A DNA stretch of 35,787 nt from Paenibacillus dendritiformis (GCF_015845845.1 NZ_LDIG01000063.1:1-35787), one strand, 5' to 3'; numbered from the stretch's first letter, positions 7,754 through 16,032 are shown. Notes: generated from the letters alone by a model not told the origin. Numbers and translations: made by a program.

Positions 7754-8899
7754 CTAGGTTGCCCGGACCGAGTCTGCTCCCTTCCGAATCGCGAACAGGA
7801 AGCCCCACGTCAAAAACAATTGGGCAGCGATGATCCCGGGTATCGACACATATGAGTATACCATCCAGGTTGCCGATACGGCCATCGACATGGCCCAGAG
7901 CGCATACTTGCGCTTATGCTCGAACATCTGGCGGGTGTGGCTCCAGTTGAAATTCGGCCGCTTATAGTCGTAATACAGCTTGATGAACGTAATGAGAACG
8001 AGCGAGCACAGCATGACGGCGAGCAGCCCTGGAGAATACCCCGCCGGATGTGAGGCGCGGACGATCGCATAGGCAGCCGCATACAGCGGCAGCGTAATCG
8101 CAAGACTGAATATATATTTCCCCGCGAACAGGCTCTTTACCGATACCGGCAGCGACAACAGCAGCTCGCGGCAGGGCTTCTCATAGGAGAACAACACGCC
8201 GGGCGTCGAGCATGTCGACAGCAGAGTCAACAGGAAGAGCGCCAATTCGCTGTCCGCATCGGAGACCGTAACGGCGTTCCAGAGGAAAAAGAGTATAAAC
8301 AAGGAATACCCGATATGATTCACAAGGAGCACTTTATCGCTTGCGAAGCGGACGAATTCCCTCTTGAGCCAGTTGAACTTCATGCTCGATCGCCTGGACG
8401 GGAACCGCAGGAAGCCGCGTTCATAAGCGAAAATAACGGCGCCAATGCTGACGAATGAAGCGGCCCACCCGACGATGGCGCATGCCGCCCCTGCCAAGAC
8501 GGATTGCAGAAGCGTGAGCCTCCCGCTATAGGCGCTTACGGCAAGAATAGACAGGACAATGGGCATGACGCGAAGCGCATAGGTCTTGATCCATAACACG
8601 AGCGCATACTGGAAAATGAACGTTCTCTTGTCTATCGGCAGAGACAGCAGCAGCTTGTACTTCCGATCTCTGATCTTGGAGATGGACGACAGCGCCGATA
8701 AATACAACGCAGCCGCAATCGTCCCCTTCAGAAGGGTGCCGAGCGATTGGAGGCCGAGAGCAATATACGGAGCGGGGATGACGAACAGGATGACCGCCAT
8801 GACGGCAGCGATAGCGAACAGTTCCCTGCTCCAATTTTTATTCTTGGTCTCGTCGAGCAGCAGAACTTGAAACACCGATGCCGGGTTATTCATGGCCAA
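7754..8899 (-). CDS. ABC-2 type transporter permease (about 10-12 TM)
   Basis: 381 residues with ten to twelve predicted membrane segments. It opens with a soluble stretch (residues 1-25) and has a long cytoplasmic loop around FPSRRSSMKFNWLKREFVRF near 170-190. It overlaps the ATPase gene by 14 bases (its start 8899, ATPase stop 8886), a sign of translational coupling. No conserved permease subfamily motif is distinctive; FtsX-like extracellular domains are absent, so it is not of the BceB type. It should form the membrane part of an exporter or lipid/peptide transporter with the ATPase, under control of the kinase-regulator pair downstream. Substrate unknown. Confidence 0.85.
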   Translation of the reverse strand: MAMNNPASVFQVLLLDETKNKNWSRELFAIAAVMAVILFVIPAPYIALGLQSLGTLLKGTIAAALYLSALSSISKIRDRKYKLLLSLPIDKRTFIFQYALVLWIKTYALRVMPIVLSILAVSAYSGRLTLLQSVLAGAACAIVGWAASFVSIGAVIFAYERGFLRFPSRRSSMKFNWLKREFVRFASDKVLLVNHIGYSLFILFFLWNAVTVSDADSELALFLLTLLSTCSTPGVLFSYEKPCRELLLSLPVSVKSLFAGKYIFSLAITLPLYAAAYAIVRASHPAGYSPGLLAVMLCSLVLITFIKLYYDYKRPNFNWSHTRQMFEHKRKYALWAMSMAVSATWMVYSYVSIPGIIAAQLFLTWGFLFAIRKGADSVRAT

Positions 8900-9590
8900 T
8901 CACCTGGAAGAAACGCTCTTTTACCGAGCGCTGCTCGCTTGTCGTGACGCATTCCTTGATGGTCCCCTGATGAAGAATGAAGGCTTGGTCGCAGATATGG
9001 TCTACGATCGGGAACAAGTGGGTGGACAGCAGCACCGCGTTCCCTTGCGCCGCATAAGCCCTGAGTTCCTCGTAGAAGGTCTCGATCGCCACCGCGTCCA
9101 GGCCCACTAGCGGTTCGTCCATAATAAGCAGCGGGCATTGAAGCAGCAGCGCATTGATCACCGCCGTCTTTTGTCTGTTGCCGAGCGACAGGGCTCCGAT
9201 CTTCCGATGAAGGAAGGGATCGAAAGAGAAAGCCGCGCATAGTTCCGCCAACCGGGCTGTGTCAAGCCTTTTGCCGTATAAGCGGTGCACCAGTTCCATA
9301 AAGGCGATGGGCGGCATCTCATCGAACAATTCCGGATGATCCGGGATAAAGTATCGATGGCGCTTCAGTCGCAACGAATTGCCCGGAGTCAGCTTCTCGC
9401 CGCAGTAGCGAATCTCTCCCCTATATTGGCTGTGAATCGAGGCGAGAATATGGAGCAAGGTTGTTTTTCCCGCTCCGTTCGCGCCGAGCAAGGCGCAGAT
9501 GGTTCCCTCCTCGACCCGCAAGTGAACATTTTCGATAACGTGCTTATTTTTCGTATACCAACCATATAAATGGTTCACTTCCAGTATCAT
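8886..9590 (-). CDS. ABC transporter ATP-binding protein
   Basis: 234 residues if started at ATG 9590, favoured because AGGGTGG lies just upstream; an in-frame GTG at 9599 would add three residues. Walker A is GANGAGKTT near residue 37, a DHPELFDEMP Q-loop region follows near 88, and Walker B is PLLIMDEP near 153, followed by a D-loop and an STH switch histidine near 187. The signature motif is unusual: ALSLGNRQK instead of LSGGQ-like sequence. The C-terminus lacks an extra regulatory domain. It pairs with the overlapping permease gene and is preceded by a 59-aa membrane protein gene ending 16 bases upstream. Confidence 0.9.
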   Translation of the reverse strand: MILEVNHLYGWYTKNKHVIENVHLRVEEGTICALLGANGAGKTTLLHILASIHSQYRGEIRYCGEKLTPGNSLRLKRHRYFIPDHPELFDEMPPIAFMELVHRLYGKRLDTARLAELCAAFSFDPFLHRKIGALSLGNRQKTAVINALLLQCPLLIMDEPLVGLDAVAIETFYEELRAYAAQGNAVLLSTHLFPIVDHICDQAFILHQGTIKECVTTSEQRSVKERFFQVIGHE

Positions 9591-9605
9591 CGCATCCACC
9601 CTGCC

Positions 9606-9785
9606 TTACTTGTCCGGATGTTTTAGGGCGCCATAGAGCTTGAATCCCATTCCAAGCGCCACGGCAAACGCCACGATCGAGAGCAGGAGGCTTCCCTTGA
9701 TTGCATAAATGACGCCTCCCGCCCCCCATACGGCGAGCATGATGACGGCAAAGCTTATTTTTTTCTTTTTCGTATCCAGCAGCAT
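9606..9785 (-). CDS. 59-aa membrane miniprotein heading the LytTR/ABC operon
   Basis: A small gene of 59 codons that usual length cut-offs miss. It starts at ATG 9785 after a strong GGAGGGG site and ends at TAA 9606, 16 bases before the ABC ATPase start. The product begins MLLDTKKKKISF, then has two hydrophobic stretches (residues about 11-28 and 31-47) separated by IKG, and ends YGALKHPDK. A lysine cluster before the first stretch suggests an N-in topology, giving a two-helix hairpin. There is no cleavage site or cysteine, so it does not look like a secreted peptide. Position and spacing argue it is co-transcribed with the ATPase, permease, kinase and regulator. It may be a small transporter or sensor subunit; I do not recognise a family. 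Confidence 0.75.
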   Translation of the reverse strand: MLLDTKKKKISFAVIMLAVWGAGGVIYAIKGSLLLSIVAFAVALGMGFKLYGALKHPDK

Positions 9786-10101
9786 CGCTGACCCCTCCCT
9801 AATGAGTTGATACGTTTATTGTACTTTTTCGCGGGAGGAGATCTGCCGTTCTGTCCTCAAAGGCATCGTATTCGTGCCGACAGTCATCGGGCGGCAGCCT
9901 GCCATGACGGTCAAGACCTCAAGAGGCACGTTCAGGATGCGCCTGCCTCCAACCAGGAGCTCTTCCAGGCTGGAGCGTTCGCATGTTCGCGGCAGAAGAA
10001 AAGGCATGCCCCGAGTTCTCCCCTGGAAGGGGTGATCTCCCAAGCATGCCTTTTCCTTTTCCTTTTTCATATCTTCTTCGTTATGTTCTATCTCTTGTTG
10101 T
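9786..10101. other. Intergenic region with the promoter of the LytTR/ABC unit
   Basis: 316 bases between minus-strand genes. It holds a terminator at 9999-10054 and, on the minus strand, a possible -10 (TACAAT, 9821-9816) about 30 bases before the 59-aa gene; no good -35 was found. Overlapping open frames on both strands (about 84 and 108 codons) lack ribosome sites and run through the terminator, so I do not call them. Confidence 0.5.
9999..10054 (-). terminator. Terminator downstream of the copper-amine-oxidase-N gene
   Basis: AAAAGGCATGC (9999-10009) pairs with GCATGCCTTTT (10044-10054). A nested CCCCT/AGGGG hairpin sits in the loop. T-rich tails are present on both strands, so it may work both ways; on the minus strand it follows the stop at 10102. 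Confidence 0.75.
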
Positions 10102-11064
10102 CTATTCGGATTGCTCTTCTTGAATTCCTATGACGCCGGTCGGATCGATGCCCGTCTTCACGCCGAAGACATCGGCCAGCGAGCCGAACGGAAGATAGAT
10201 CTTGCCGTCCTTGACGATCGGGGCCGTTTTCAGTTCGACGTTCATTTTGCCGACGGCGGCCGTCGTCCCGCCTTCCTTCAAGGCGATCCATTTCGCGCCG
10301 CGCACGAATTCGAAGGCGCCCGTATCCTTATTAAGCTCGACTGTGTAGCCAAGCGCCTTCCCGATCGCTTCCGCCGGCACCATCACGTCATCGTTCGTCG
10401 TGAATACGTCCTCAGACGGGACGCCGATGCCCTCGCCATTGACGACAATCACCCAATGCATGCCCCCGAAGGAATCTTCCGGAAGCTGATCCGGCCGGCT
10501 CTGTATCGTGACATCGCCTTGCTCGTTCAAGCTCACGTGCGCCTTCAACACTTCGGCTGCAAATTGCAGCGGCACGTACATCCTATTTTCTGTGATCACG
10601 GGAGCTTTGCCGAGCTTGATCGGCATCTTAGCGTAGTTGTACTGGTCCTTGTTCAGCTCCACGCTCGTCCATAGGGCGCCCTTCACGGCTTCGACCGACT
10701 TATTCTTGGCGTTCCATGTCAGTTCGTACCCCATCCCTTCCATGACCGGCCGCAGCGGAATGAGGAGGTAGTTACCGTCCAGGACAGCGCCGGCATCGAC
10801 GTTCTGGCCGTCCACGGTCAAGCTGTACCGCTCGGAGACGAGTTTCAGCCAGTCCTTGTTGAGGCTCGTCTCGCGGGTCGTGCCGATGATTTCTCCGTTC
10901 TCGTTATGGACGAATTGCTTCACATATTCATCATAAAAATTACGTTCCTGCTCAACGGGAACTGCCGTCCCTTGATCGTTCATCGCGCTCGCCTGCGCGG
11001 CAAAAGGTTGCGCGCTCATCAGAGCGATCGCCAAAGCGATGGAAGCGGTAATGGTTTTGTTCAT
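10102..11064 (-). CDS. Secreted protein with copper amine oxidase N-terminal-like (stalk) domains
   Basis: 320 residues. A signal peptide is clear: MNKTITASIALAIALMSAQP then FAAQASA, with likely cleavage after AQASA near residue 27. Two copies of the copper amine oxidase N-like fold (Pfam PF07833) follow. The first has VLDGNYLLIPLRPVMEGMGY near 94-113 and APVITENRMYVPLQFAAEVL near 153-172. The second has MVPAEAIGKALGYTVELNKD and APIVKDGKIYLPFGSLADVF near the end. This fold is very common in secreted and cell-wall proteins of Paenibacillus and does not imply oxidase activity; no catalytic amine-oxidase domain is present. The ATG follows GAGAGGATG. A perfect palindrome lies 42 bases upstream. 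Role: extracellular, otherwise unknown. Confidence 0.88.
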   Translation of the reverse strand: MNKTITASIALAIALMSAQPFAAQASAMNDQGTAVPVEQERNFYDEYVKQFVHNENGEIIGTTRETSLNKDWLKLVSERYSLTVDGQNVDAGAVLDGNYLLIPLRPVMEGMGYELTWNAKNKSVEAVKGALWTSVELNKDQYNYAKMPIKLGKAPVITENRMYVPLQFAAEVLKAHVSLNEQGDVTIQSRPDQLPEDSFGGMHWVIVVNGEGIGVPSEDVFTTNDDVMVPAEAIGKALGYTVELNKDTGAFEFVRGAKWIALKEGGTTAAVGKMNVELKTAPIVKDGKIYLPFGSLADVFGVKTGIDPTGVIGIQEEQSE

Positions 11065-11105
11065 TCGATGTCATCCTCTCTGGAGTGCAGGTCATATTAT
11101 GGACT

Positions 11106-11121
11106 CCAATTGCGCAATTGG
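11106..11121. promoter_or_regulatory. Perfect 16-bp palindrome upstream of the stalk-domain protein gene
   Basis: CCAATTGCGCAATTGG is an uninterrupted dyad centred about 50 bases upstream of the minus-strand start at 11064, close to a TAATAT that could be the -10. It is a plausible operator; no regulator can be assigned. Confidence 0.4.
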
Positions 11122-11240
11122 TTGACCGCTTTTTCACACTCTCAGACGGAGATGATTCATGCAAGGTTGCACAGAGCGAGCGAATTTTTTGACAAAGAGC
11201 ATTGGCAGAGAGCCCTAATCTCTTGCTCACCCTGGCCAGT

Positions 11241-12110
11241 TCAGCGAAGGAGGCGCAGGATCAGCTTCTCAATCAGCGTCCACGGCAGAAGCGTCTTCGC
11301 GGCCAGGAGCAGGCGCGCCCCGCTCCCGATCGGATAGCGGAAGCGCGGCCGCTTATCCGCCGCGATGCGGCCGATCAGATGGGCGACTTCCCATGGATCG
11401 GCCTTGGAGGATGCGCTTTGCCGGGAGAAGCGGAGGATGGTCTCCAGACGACTCCGGTATGGGGAAGCATCGTCTGCCGCCATAGACGAGAATCCTTTCT
11501 CCCAGATATTCGTTGGATACGAGCCGGGCTCGATCAGCGTCACATGGACGCCATACGGCTTCATTTCCAGCCGGAGCGACTCGCTGAAGCCTTCGATCGC
11601 GAACTTGGCCGCCGCATATGGCGCGTAGCCGGGGAACGCGATCCGGCCGCTGATGCTTCCGATATTGATAATCGTGCCGCGGCCTTGCTCCCGCATATGG
11701 GGCAGCACCGCCTTCGCGGCGGCAATCGCGCCGAACACGTTCGTCTCGAATTGCGCGCGCCATTGCTCCATCGTCACTTCCTCCACATAGCCGCCCTGCG
11801 CGTATCCCGCATTGTTCACGAGCAGGTCGATTCGGCCATAGGTGCCGAGCGCATGCGCCACGGCCGCTTCGATGGACACCGCATCCGTGACATCGACCCG
11901 GCGCACTTCCAAGCGGGACTCCACGCCGCGCGCAGCCGCCAGTGCGGCCAATGCCTCCGGCCGGGACGTACCCCGCATCGTCGCGATGACCCGGTAGCCC
12001 TGTTCCGCCAGCTTCACGGAGGCCAGCATGCCGAACCCGCTCGAAGCGCCCGTAACCAAGGCTACAGGGCGATCCGCCGCTTTGCCTCCATCGCGCATTG
12101 TCTTTTCCAT
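11241..12110 (-). CDS. Short-chain dehydrogenase/reductase (SDR, classical type)
   Basis: 289 residues from ATG at 12110, chosen over an upstream start at 12191 because GGGGAG lies just before it and the upstream gene ends at 12125. The Rossmann motif TGASSGFG is at 20-27, then the NNAGYAQGG block. The catalytic set shows S in IINIGSISGRIAF and Y/K in YAPYAAAKFAIEGFSESLRL, followed by EPGSYPTN. It is an NAD(P)-dependent alcohol/ketone oxidoreductase; substrate unknown. It is the last gene of the tight KS III / ATP-grasp / epimerase / SDR string and the only one that looks undamaged. A product modification step in the same pathway is inferred from position only. Confidence 0.88.
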   Translation of the reverse strand: MEKTMRDGGKAADRPVALVTGASSGFGMLASVKLAEQGYRVIATMRGTSRPEALAALAAARGVESRLEVRRVDVTDAVSIEAAVAHALGTYGRIDLLVNNAGYAQGGYVEEVTMEQWRAQFETNVFGAIAAAKAVLPHMREQGRGTIINIGSISGRIAFPGYAPYAAAKFAIEGFSESLRLEMKPYGVHVTLIEPGSYPTNIWEKGFSSMAADDASPYRSRLETILRFSRQSASSKADPWEVAHLIGRIAADKRPRFRYPIGSGARLLLAAKTLLPWTLIEKLILRLLR

Positions 12111-12124
12111 CGGTCTCCCCTTCC

Positions 12125-12826
12125 CTACAGCTTGTATTTGCGCATCACCGGAATGCCGACGCGCGTCAGCAGATTCGCGAGCGATCGCCACGCGAGCCTC
12201 GTGCTTAACGGCAGATGATCGCAGAACACGGCGCTGTACTCAATATCCGCCCGCAGCGCGATCCCCATCGCCTCCTCCTTCCTGACGCCGACCGAATAGC
12301 GCGTGAACGAAGGCTCCCCGTTCAGCTTGAACAGCCGGTACGCCGCCTCCATTCCCGCGGCCATGCCGATGGCCGTCCGGTACGGCACGCGACGGAACCG
12401 CGGCGTCTCCCCCATCTCCGCGAACAAGCGGTTCACCGCGTCGACGAACCGGATCGGCTCGCCGTTGCTGAAATCGAAGTAGACGCTCGGCGTCGAGACT
12501 AATACGAACCGCTGCGCTCCGTGACGCTGCGCGGCTTCAATCATATGCTCGGTGGCGGCGACGTTGCCCGCATAGAAGCCGGCATACGTCCCCCACACGG
12601 TGGACAGCCCCGCGCAGTGGAACACCACATGCTGCCGTTCGCCCGCGCGCGCCACGGCATCCTTGTCGCAGAGATCCAACGGAAGGAAGCGGATGCCGGC
12701 GGCTGTTAACAGCGCGCCCCGCCCCTTGTCGCGGCCGACGGCGGTGACATCCCAGCCCGACTGATGCAGCCGCCGGGCCAGGCACATGCCGAGAAACCCC
12801 GTCGCCCCGGTTACCAATGCCTTCAT
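12125..12826 (-). pseudogene. NAD-dependent epimerase/3beta-HSD-type protein with internal in-frame deletion
   Basis: 233 residues against about 330 for the family. The N-terminus is a normal extended-SDR Rossmann half (VTGATGFLGMCLARRLHQSG, residues 5-24; HCAGLSTVWG; NVAATEHMIEAAQ; LVSTPSVYFDFSN). Right after that the text jumps to NGEPIRFVDAVNRLFAEMGE, which in relatives comes about 100 residues later, and ends with GEPSFTRYSVGV as OleD-like proteins do. The lost segment includes the catalytic YxxxK helix and the substrate loop, so the product cannot be an active dehydrogenase. The frame is kept, perhaps because the deletion joined two similar short sequences. The start at 12826 overlaps the ATP-grasp stop by four bases. 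A truncated but used protein is possible but less likely. Confidence 0.7.
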
Positions 12827-14030
12827 GTCGCATCACCATTCCATTCCAGATCGATTGTGCTTGCTTCTGTCGGCGGAACGCCATGCTTCCATCCAAGGCG
12901 AAGCAGGCTGAACAGCGCGGGAACTTGCCCCAGGACAGGCCAAGGATCGCGAGCCCGGTACAGCACATCCCGGCTCCGGCACAGCGCGCGCAGCGCTTCC
13001 TTGCGCTCCGTCCAAGCCAATCCGCGGCGAAGCAGGCACGCGGCCATCGCGAACCCGATCATCGCCTGGCGTCCGCCCGCGGGAGCGATCGCACGCTGTT
13101 CGCGATCCGGTTCGGCGCCGCGCAGCACCGCTTCCGTGATCCCGTCCTCCGAAGCGAACAGATGAATTCCGCTCGTCGCCCTCGGATTGCATTCGATCGG
13201 GAACAGCGTCCCGTCGGGCGCCTCGATGAAATCGAATGCAATCTGCCCCGTCAGCCGCTCGGCCTCCGCGAAGCGGCGAACCCAGCGGAGCGCGCCCGGG
13301 TGGTCGAGCGCAGCGAACTGAACGGCCGCGCCGAGGCCGGCCCGATAGCGGGCCTCATAAGCCGCATCGCCACCACGCGCCCGTGGCGCACGATGCTGTA
13401 GGTGCAGATCGGCGCGCCATCGATATATTGCTGCAGCACCCACGGATTCGCGGGCGACAGGTTCGCGGGCGCTTGAATATGGCCGCGGCCCGGCCGGGGG
13501 CTGCCGATCTGCACCTGAGAAGCGAACCGGGAATAGGCCGGCTTCAGCACGACCCGTTCCCGGTCAGACCAAGCGGACAGCGCTTCCCTCAAGTCCGCCG
13601 GCGTCTCAATCAGGCGCGTGTCCGGAACGCGGATGCCCCGGGAGGCGGCGGCCCGGATGAAATCCCCCTTATGGTGCAGCCGCAGCAAAGCCGGCAGGCT
13701 GTCCGCGAACAAAGCGGCGCCGGCTTCCTCCAGCCGCTCGCTGTGCCGGGCCAAATAAAAAATCTCCTCGCAGGTCGGCACGACCAGCGCAATCCGATGC
13801 TTCGCCACCGCCTCCGCGACCGCATCGGCAAACGCTTCCGCCCCGAACCTCGGTGCCGGCACGGTGAACGCGCCGGCCACGGCGCGCGAGTAGCGGCTCA
13901 CATAAGCGGGCAGGCTGTCGCAGACATAGACCCGGCACTTCGCCGCATGCATGAGGCGAGCCCACTCGAGCGCGGCCGGCGCTCTCCCTCCGGTAATGAG
14001 CACGGCGGCTGGTTCCGCTTCAGTAGTCAA
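12823..14030 (-). pseudogene. ATP-grasp ligase, single-base frameshift
   Basis: Two overlapping frames give one ATP-grasp protein of about 400 residues. The first half (from 14030) starts MTTEAEPAAVLITGGRAPAA and includes FYLARHSERLEEAG, HHKGDFIRAAASRGIRVPDT, VVLKPAYSRFASQVQIGSPR and WVLQQYIDGAPICTYSIVRH. It runs off frame after GRVVA near 13377. The second half resumes in another frame with AAYEARYRAGLGAAVQF, GQIAFDFIEAPDGTLFPIEC and the ATP-grasp metal motif ECNPRATSGIHLF. Adding one C (GCGCATGCG instead of GCGATGCG) restores a smooth join, so one base is missing. The enzyme would ligate a carboxylate to an amine or thiol with ATP. The stop overlaps the epimerase start (12823-12826) and the start overlaps the KS III stop by 11 bases. 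Confidence 0.75.
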
Positions 14031-14540
14031 TAATCATTCCTCCAAGCGTCAGCCCCGCCGACGTCCCGAGCAGCAGGATGCGGTCCCCGCGCCGAAGGCG
14101 TCCCTGCGTCATCACTTCATGCAGGCCCATCGGGATCGAAGCCGCGATCGTATTGCCGTGATTCGGCGTAATGTACAGGAGCTGCTCCTCGGCGATGCCG
14201 AGCTTCCTGCCCAGCAGCCTCATCGTCATCGCGCTTCCTTGATGCGGGATGACGAGGCGGAAGTCAGCCATCCGCGCTCCGGCCGCCTCCAGCAGCTCCT
14301 TGGTGAAGTCCGGCAGCAGCTTCGAGGCCAACCGGTAAATGGCCTGGCCGTCCATCCGGAACAAAAACTGCTCGCGCGCCGCTTCGTTATATGCCGAGGC
14401 GTGCAGCCTTGATCCGCCGCCGCGGATTTCCGACAGCTCGGCGCCATTGGCATAGGTGCGGATGGCCTGCCATCCTTCGTAATGACAAGCACCGGCTCGG
14501 CAGGCCACTTCCGATGAAGCGGTAATGTCATCATTATCAC
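14020..14540 (-). pseudogene. 3-oxoacyl-ACP synthase III (FabH-like), C-terminal half only
   Basis: The best frame (14020-14508) reads as the C-terminal thiolase half of a ketosynthase III: GAELSEIRGGGSRLH, FLFRMDGQAIYRLASKLLPD, LVIPHQGSAMTMRLLGRKLG with the catalytic His, and ITPNHGNTIAASIPMGLHEV with the catalytic Asn, then LLLGTSAGLTLGGMIIDY. The N-terminal half with the active-site Cys (about 190 residues) is missing. A separate frame starting at ATG 14540-14534 after GAGGTGATA gives MMTLPLHRKWPAEPVLVITK before it goes off frame, so a native start region may have been joined to the C-terminal half by a deletion. The family makes 3-ketoacyl products from acyl-CoA/ACP; this copy cannot. Confidence 0.75.
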
Positions 14541-14633
14541 CTCTATAACTCTAAATTACTAAAGCATATTCATAGCGGGACAATGATGCGTGTATGTTTG
14601 CAATGGGGTGTAACACTGCCGGCCAAATAGGTT

Positions 14634-15233
14634 TTATTCTCCGAAGCTGTCGGATTTGCTGTTGATCGGCAGGATGCGCCGCTCCGCTCGTTCGTACAGA
14701 GCGAGCAAGCGCTTGACGAACCCGAGCTTCGGAACGAGCCAGTACATGACCAAGGCGGACACCATGCCCAATAGCGCCCCTGCCGCGATATCTACCGGAT
14801 AATGAACCCCTACCCAGATCCGGGAGACGGCTACGCAGCAGGCGAGCCCCAGCCAGATCCACCCTTCTTTCCTGCGAACGAGCCAGAAGGACACACAGAC
14901 GGAGAAGAAGAGAATCGTATGATCGCTTGGAAAAGAGTTGTCGATAGCATGGTCGATCAGCTTGTTGACCTGCGGAAGTTCCGCGAACGGCTGATGATGA
15001 GAATAGAGCTTCCCGGCCGCTTTCCCCATGATTTCCGCCAAAATGAACGCAAGTCCTGCCTGGATGACCATCATTCGATTCCGGCCGCTTCGGTTGAACC
15101 AATAGACAACCATCGCCAAGGCGAGCGCGTACAGCATATATTCCGCCACGAAGACGGCGGCGGGATTGAGGGCAGCGAATTGCTTGCCCAGATCATTAAT
15201 GGCGCGAAAGATATCTATGTTCCATTGAGACAA
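14634..15233 (-). CDS. bcrC: Undecaprenyl-diphosphatase, PAP2 type (BcrC-like)
   Basis: 199 residues, the BcrC length. About five membrane segments carry the three PAP2 phosphatase motifs: KLYSHHQPF near 75-83, FPSDH at 101-105, and SRIWVGVHYPVD at 137-148, with the catalytic histidines in the second and third. The enzyme dephosphorylates undecaprenyl pyrophosphate outside the membrane to recycle the lipid carrier, competing with bacitracin for its target. It is the third gene behind a BcrAB-like ABC transporter and a two-component system, matching the known bacRS-bcrABC arrangement of bacitracin producers and resistant bacilli. The gap to the permease gene (15234-15297) is only 64 bases, so it is probably co-transcribed. 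Confidence 0.9.
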   Translation of the reverse strand: MSQWNIDIFRAINDLGKQFAALNPAAVFVAEYMLYALALAMVVYWFNRSGRNRMMVIQAGLAFILAEIMGKAAGKLYSHHQPFAELPQVNKLIDHAIDNSFPSDHTILFFSVCVSFWLVRRKEGWIWLGLACCVAVSRIWVGVHYPVDIAAGALLGMVSALVMYWLVPKLGFVKRLLALYERAERRILPINSKSDSFGE

Positions 15234-15297
15234 AATGACCTTCCTCCTCTATATTGTATTTCTATTTCTATATGACGACAGAATCAACAGTTCGACT

Positions 15298-16032
15298 TCA
15301 ATGAATGTCCGTTTTGTTGAAGTACACGATCGTGGCCATCAACCCGATGACTGCGGCGGCAATAATCACCGCATAGGAATACAGCGGAGGATAAGCGGGA
15401 ACGAAGCCGTTTTCCGCGATTACATGGACCGCCGACCACGGAAAGATCGCCTTGTATTCCCGGTTGGCCAACGCCACGTTCCCCATCGTAATCACGGCCG
15501 TAAAAATAATGGTCGGCACATAGTTTTTGAACAGAAAAGAAACGAACATCGTCGGGGTCGACAAGAGAAAGAGCAGACTGCCCCCGATAAAAAACTTCTT
15601 CAACGAGTGCAGCACAACCCCGGCAGTCAAGCCTTCAAACTGCCCCAGCAATCCGAATATAAACATCAGTCCCCACGACGTAAAGGTCAATACCATGATC
15701 CACAGGAACAGCAGCACCAACTTGCTGGCAATGAGGCCGGTTCTGGACACCGGGATCGTCAACAGATTTTTCAAGGTGTCTTCCGCATATTCGCGGTTGA
15801 ACAGATAAGCCGTGATGACGCCGTACAGCAGCGTCCCGATAAGCAGGGTCGTATACAGATTGGTCTCCGACCACGCGTCGCTGAATAAGACGGGCATGCC
15901 GGGCTTTTTGGCCATGTAATCCAGATAGCCGATAAAGACCAAAATCGGGGCGGCCGCCGCTCCAATCAGGCTGACCATGAACATTTTGGCCCGCTTCAGC
16001 TTCAGAAGCTCGGTGCATACCAAATTAACCAA
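15298..16032 (-). CDS. ABC-2 permease of a bacitracin-type resistance transporter (BcrB-like)
   Basis: 244 residues with six membrane segments and the usual layout of BcrB and lantibiotic-immunity permeases. A short cytoplasmic N-terminus (MVNLVCTELLKLKRAKMFMV) precedes a first helix, then a cytoplasmic amphipathic loop FNREYAEDTLKNLLTIPVSR near 75-94, the hallmark of this group. The C-terminus is INKTDIH-like (YFNKTDIH). Its start overlaps the ATPase stop by 8 bases, so the subunits are translationally coupled. The pair would remove bacitracin or free the undecaprenyl-pyrophosphate target at the membrane. Substrate is inferred from family and from the neighbouring bcrC. Confidence 0.85.
   Translation of the reverse strand: MVNLVCTELLKLKRAKMFMVSLIGAAAAPILVFIGYLDYMAKKPGMPVLFSDAWSETNLYTTLLIGTLLYGVITAYLFNREYAEDTLKNLLTIPVSRTGLIASKLVLLFLWIMVLTFTSWGLMFIFGLLGQFEGLTAGVVLHSLKKFFIGGSLLFLLSTPTMFVSFLFKNYVPTIIFTAVITMGNVALANREYKAIFPWSAVHVIAENGFVPAYPPLYSYAVIIAAAVIGLMATIVYFNKTDIH

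Noticed and set aside
9807..10133. Overlapping open frames on both strands between the stalk-domain gene and the LytTR/ABC unit
   Set aside because: Neither has a ribosome site, both run through a terminator, and neither translation resembles a known protein.
13236..14033. Long plus-strand frame (265 codons) opposite the ATP-grasp gene
   Set aside because: High-GC shadow of the minus-strand gene; arginine- and proline-rich with no motif, while the minus frames show clear ATP-grasp motifs.
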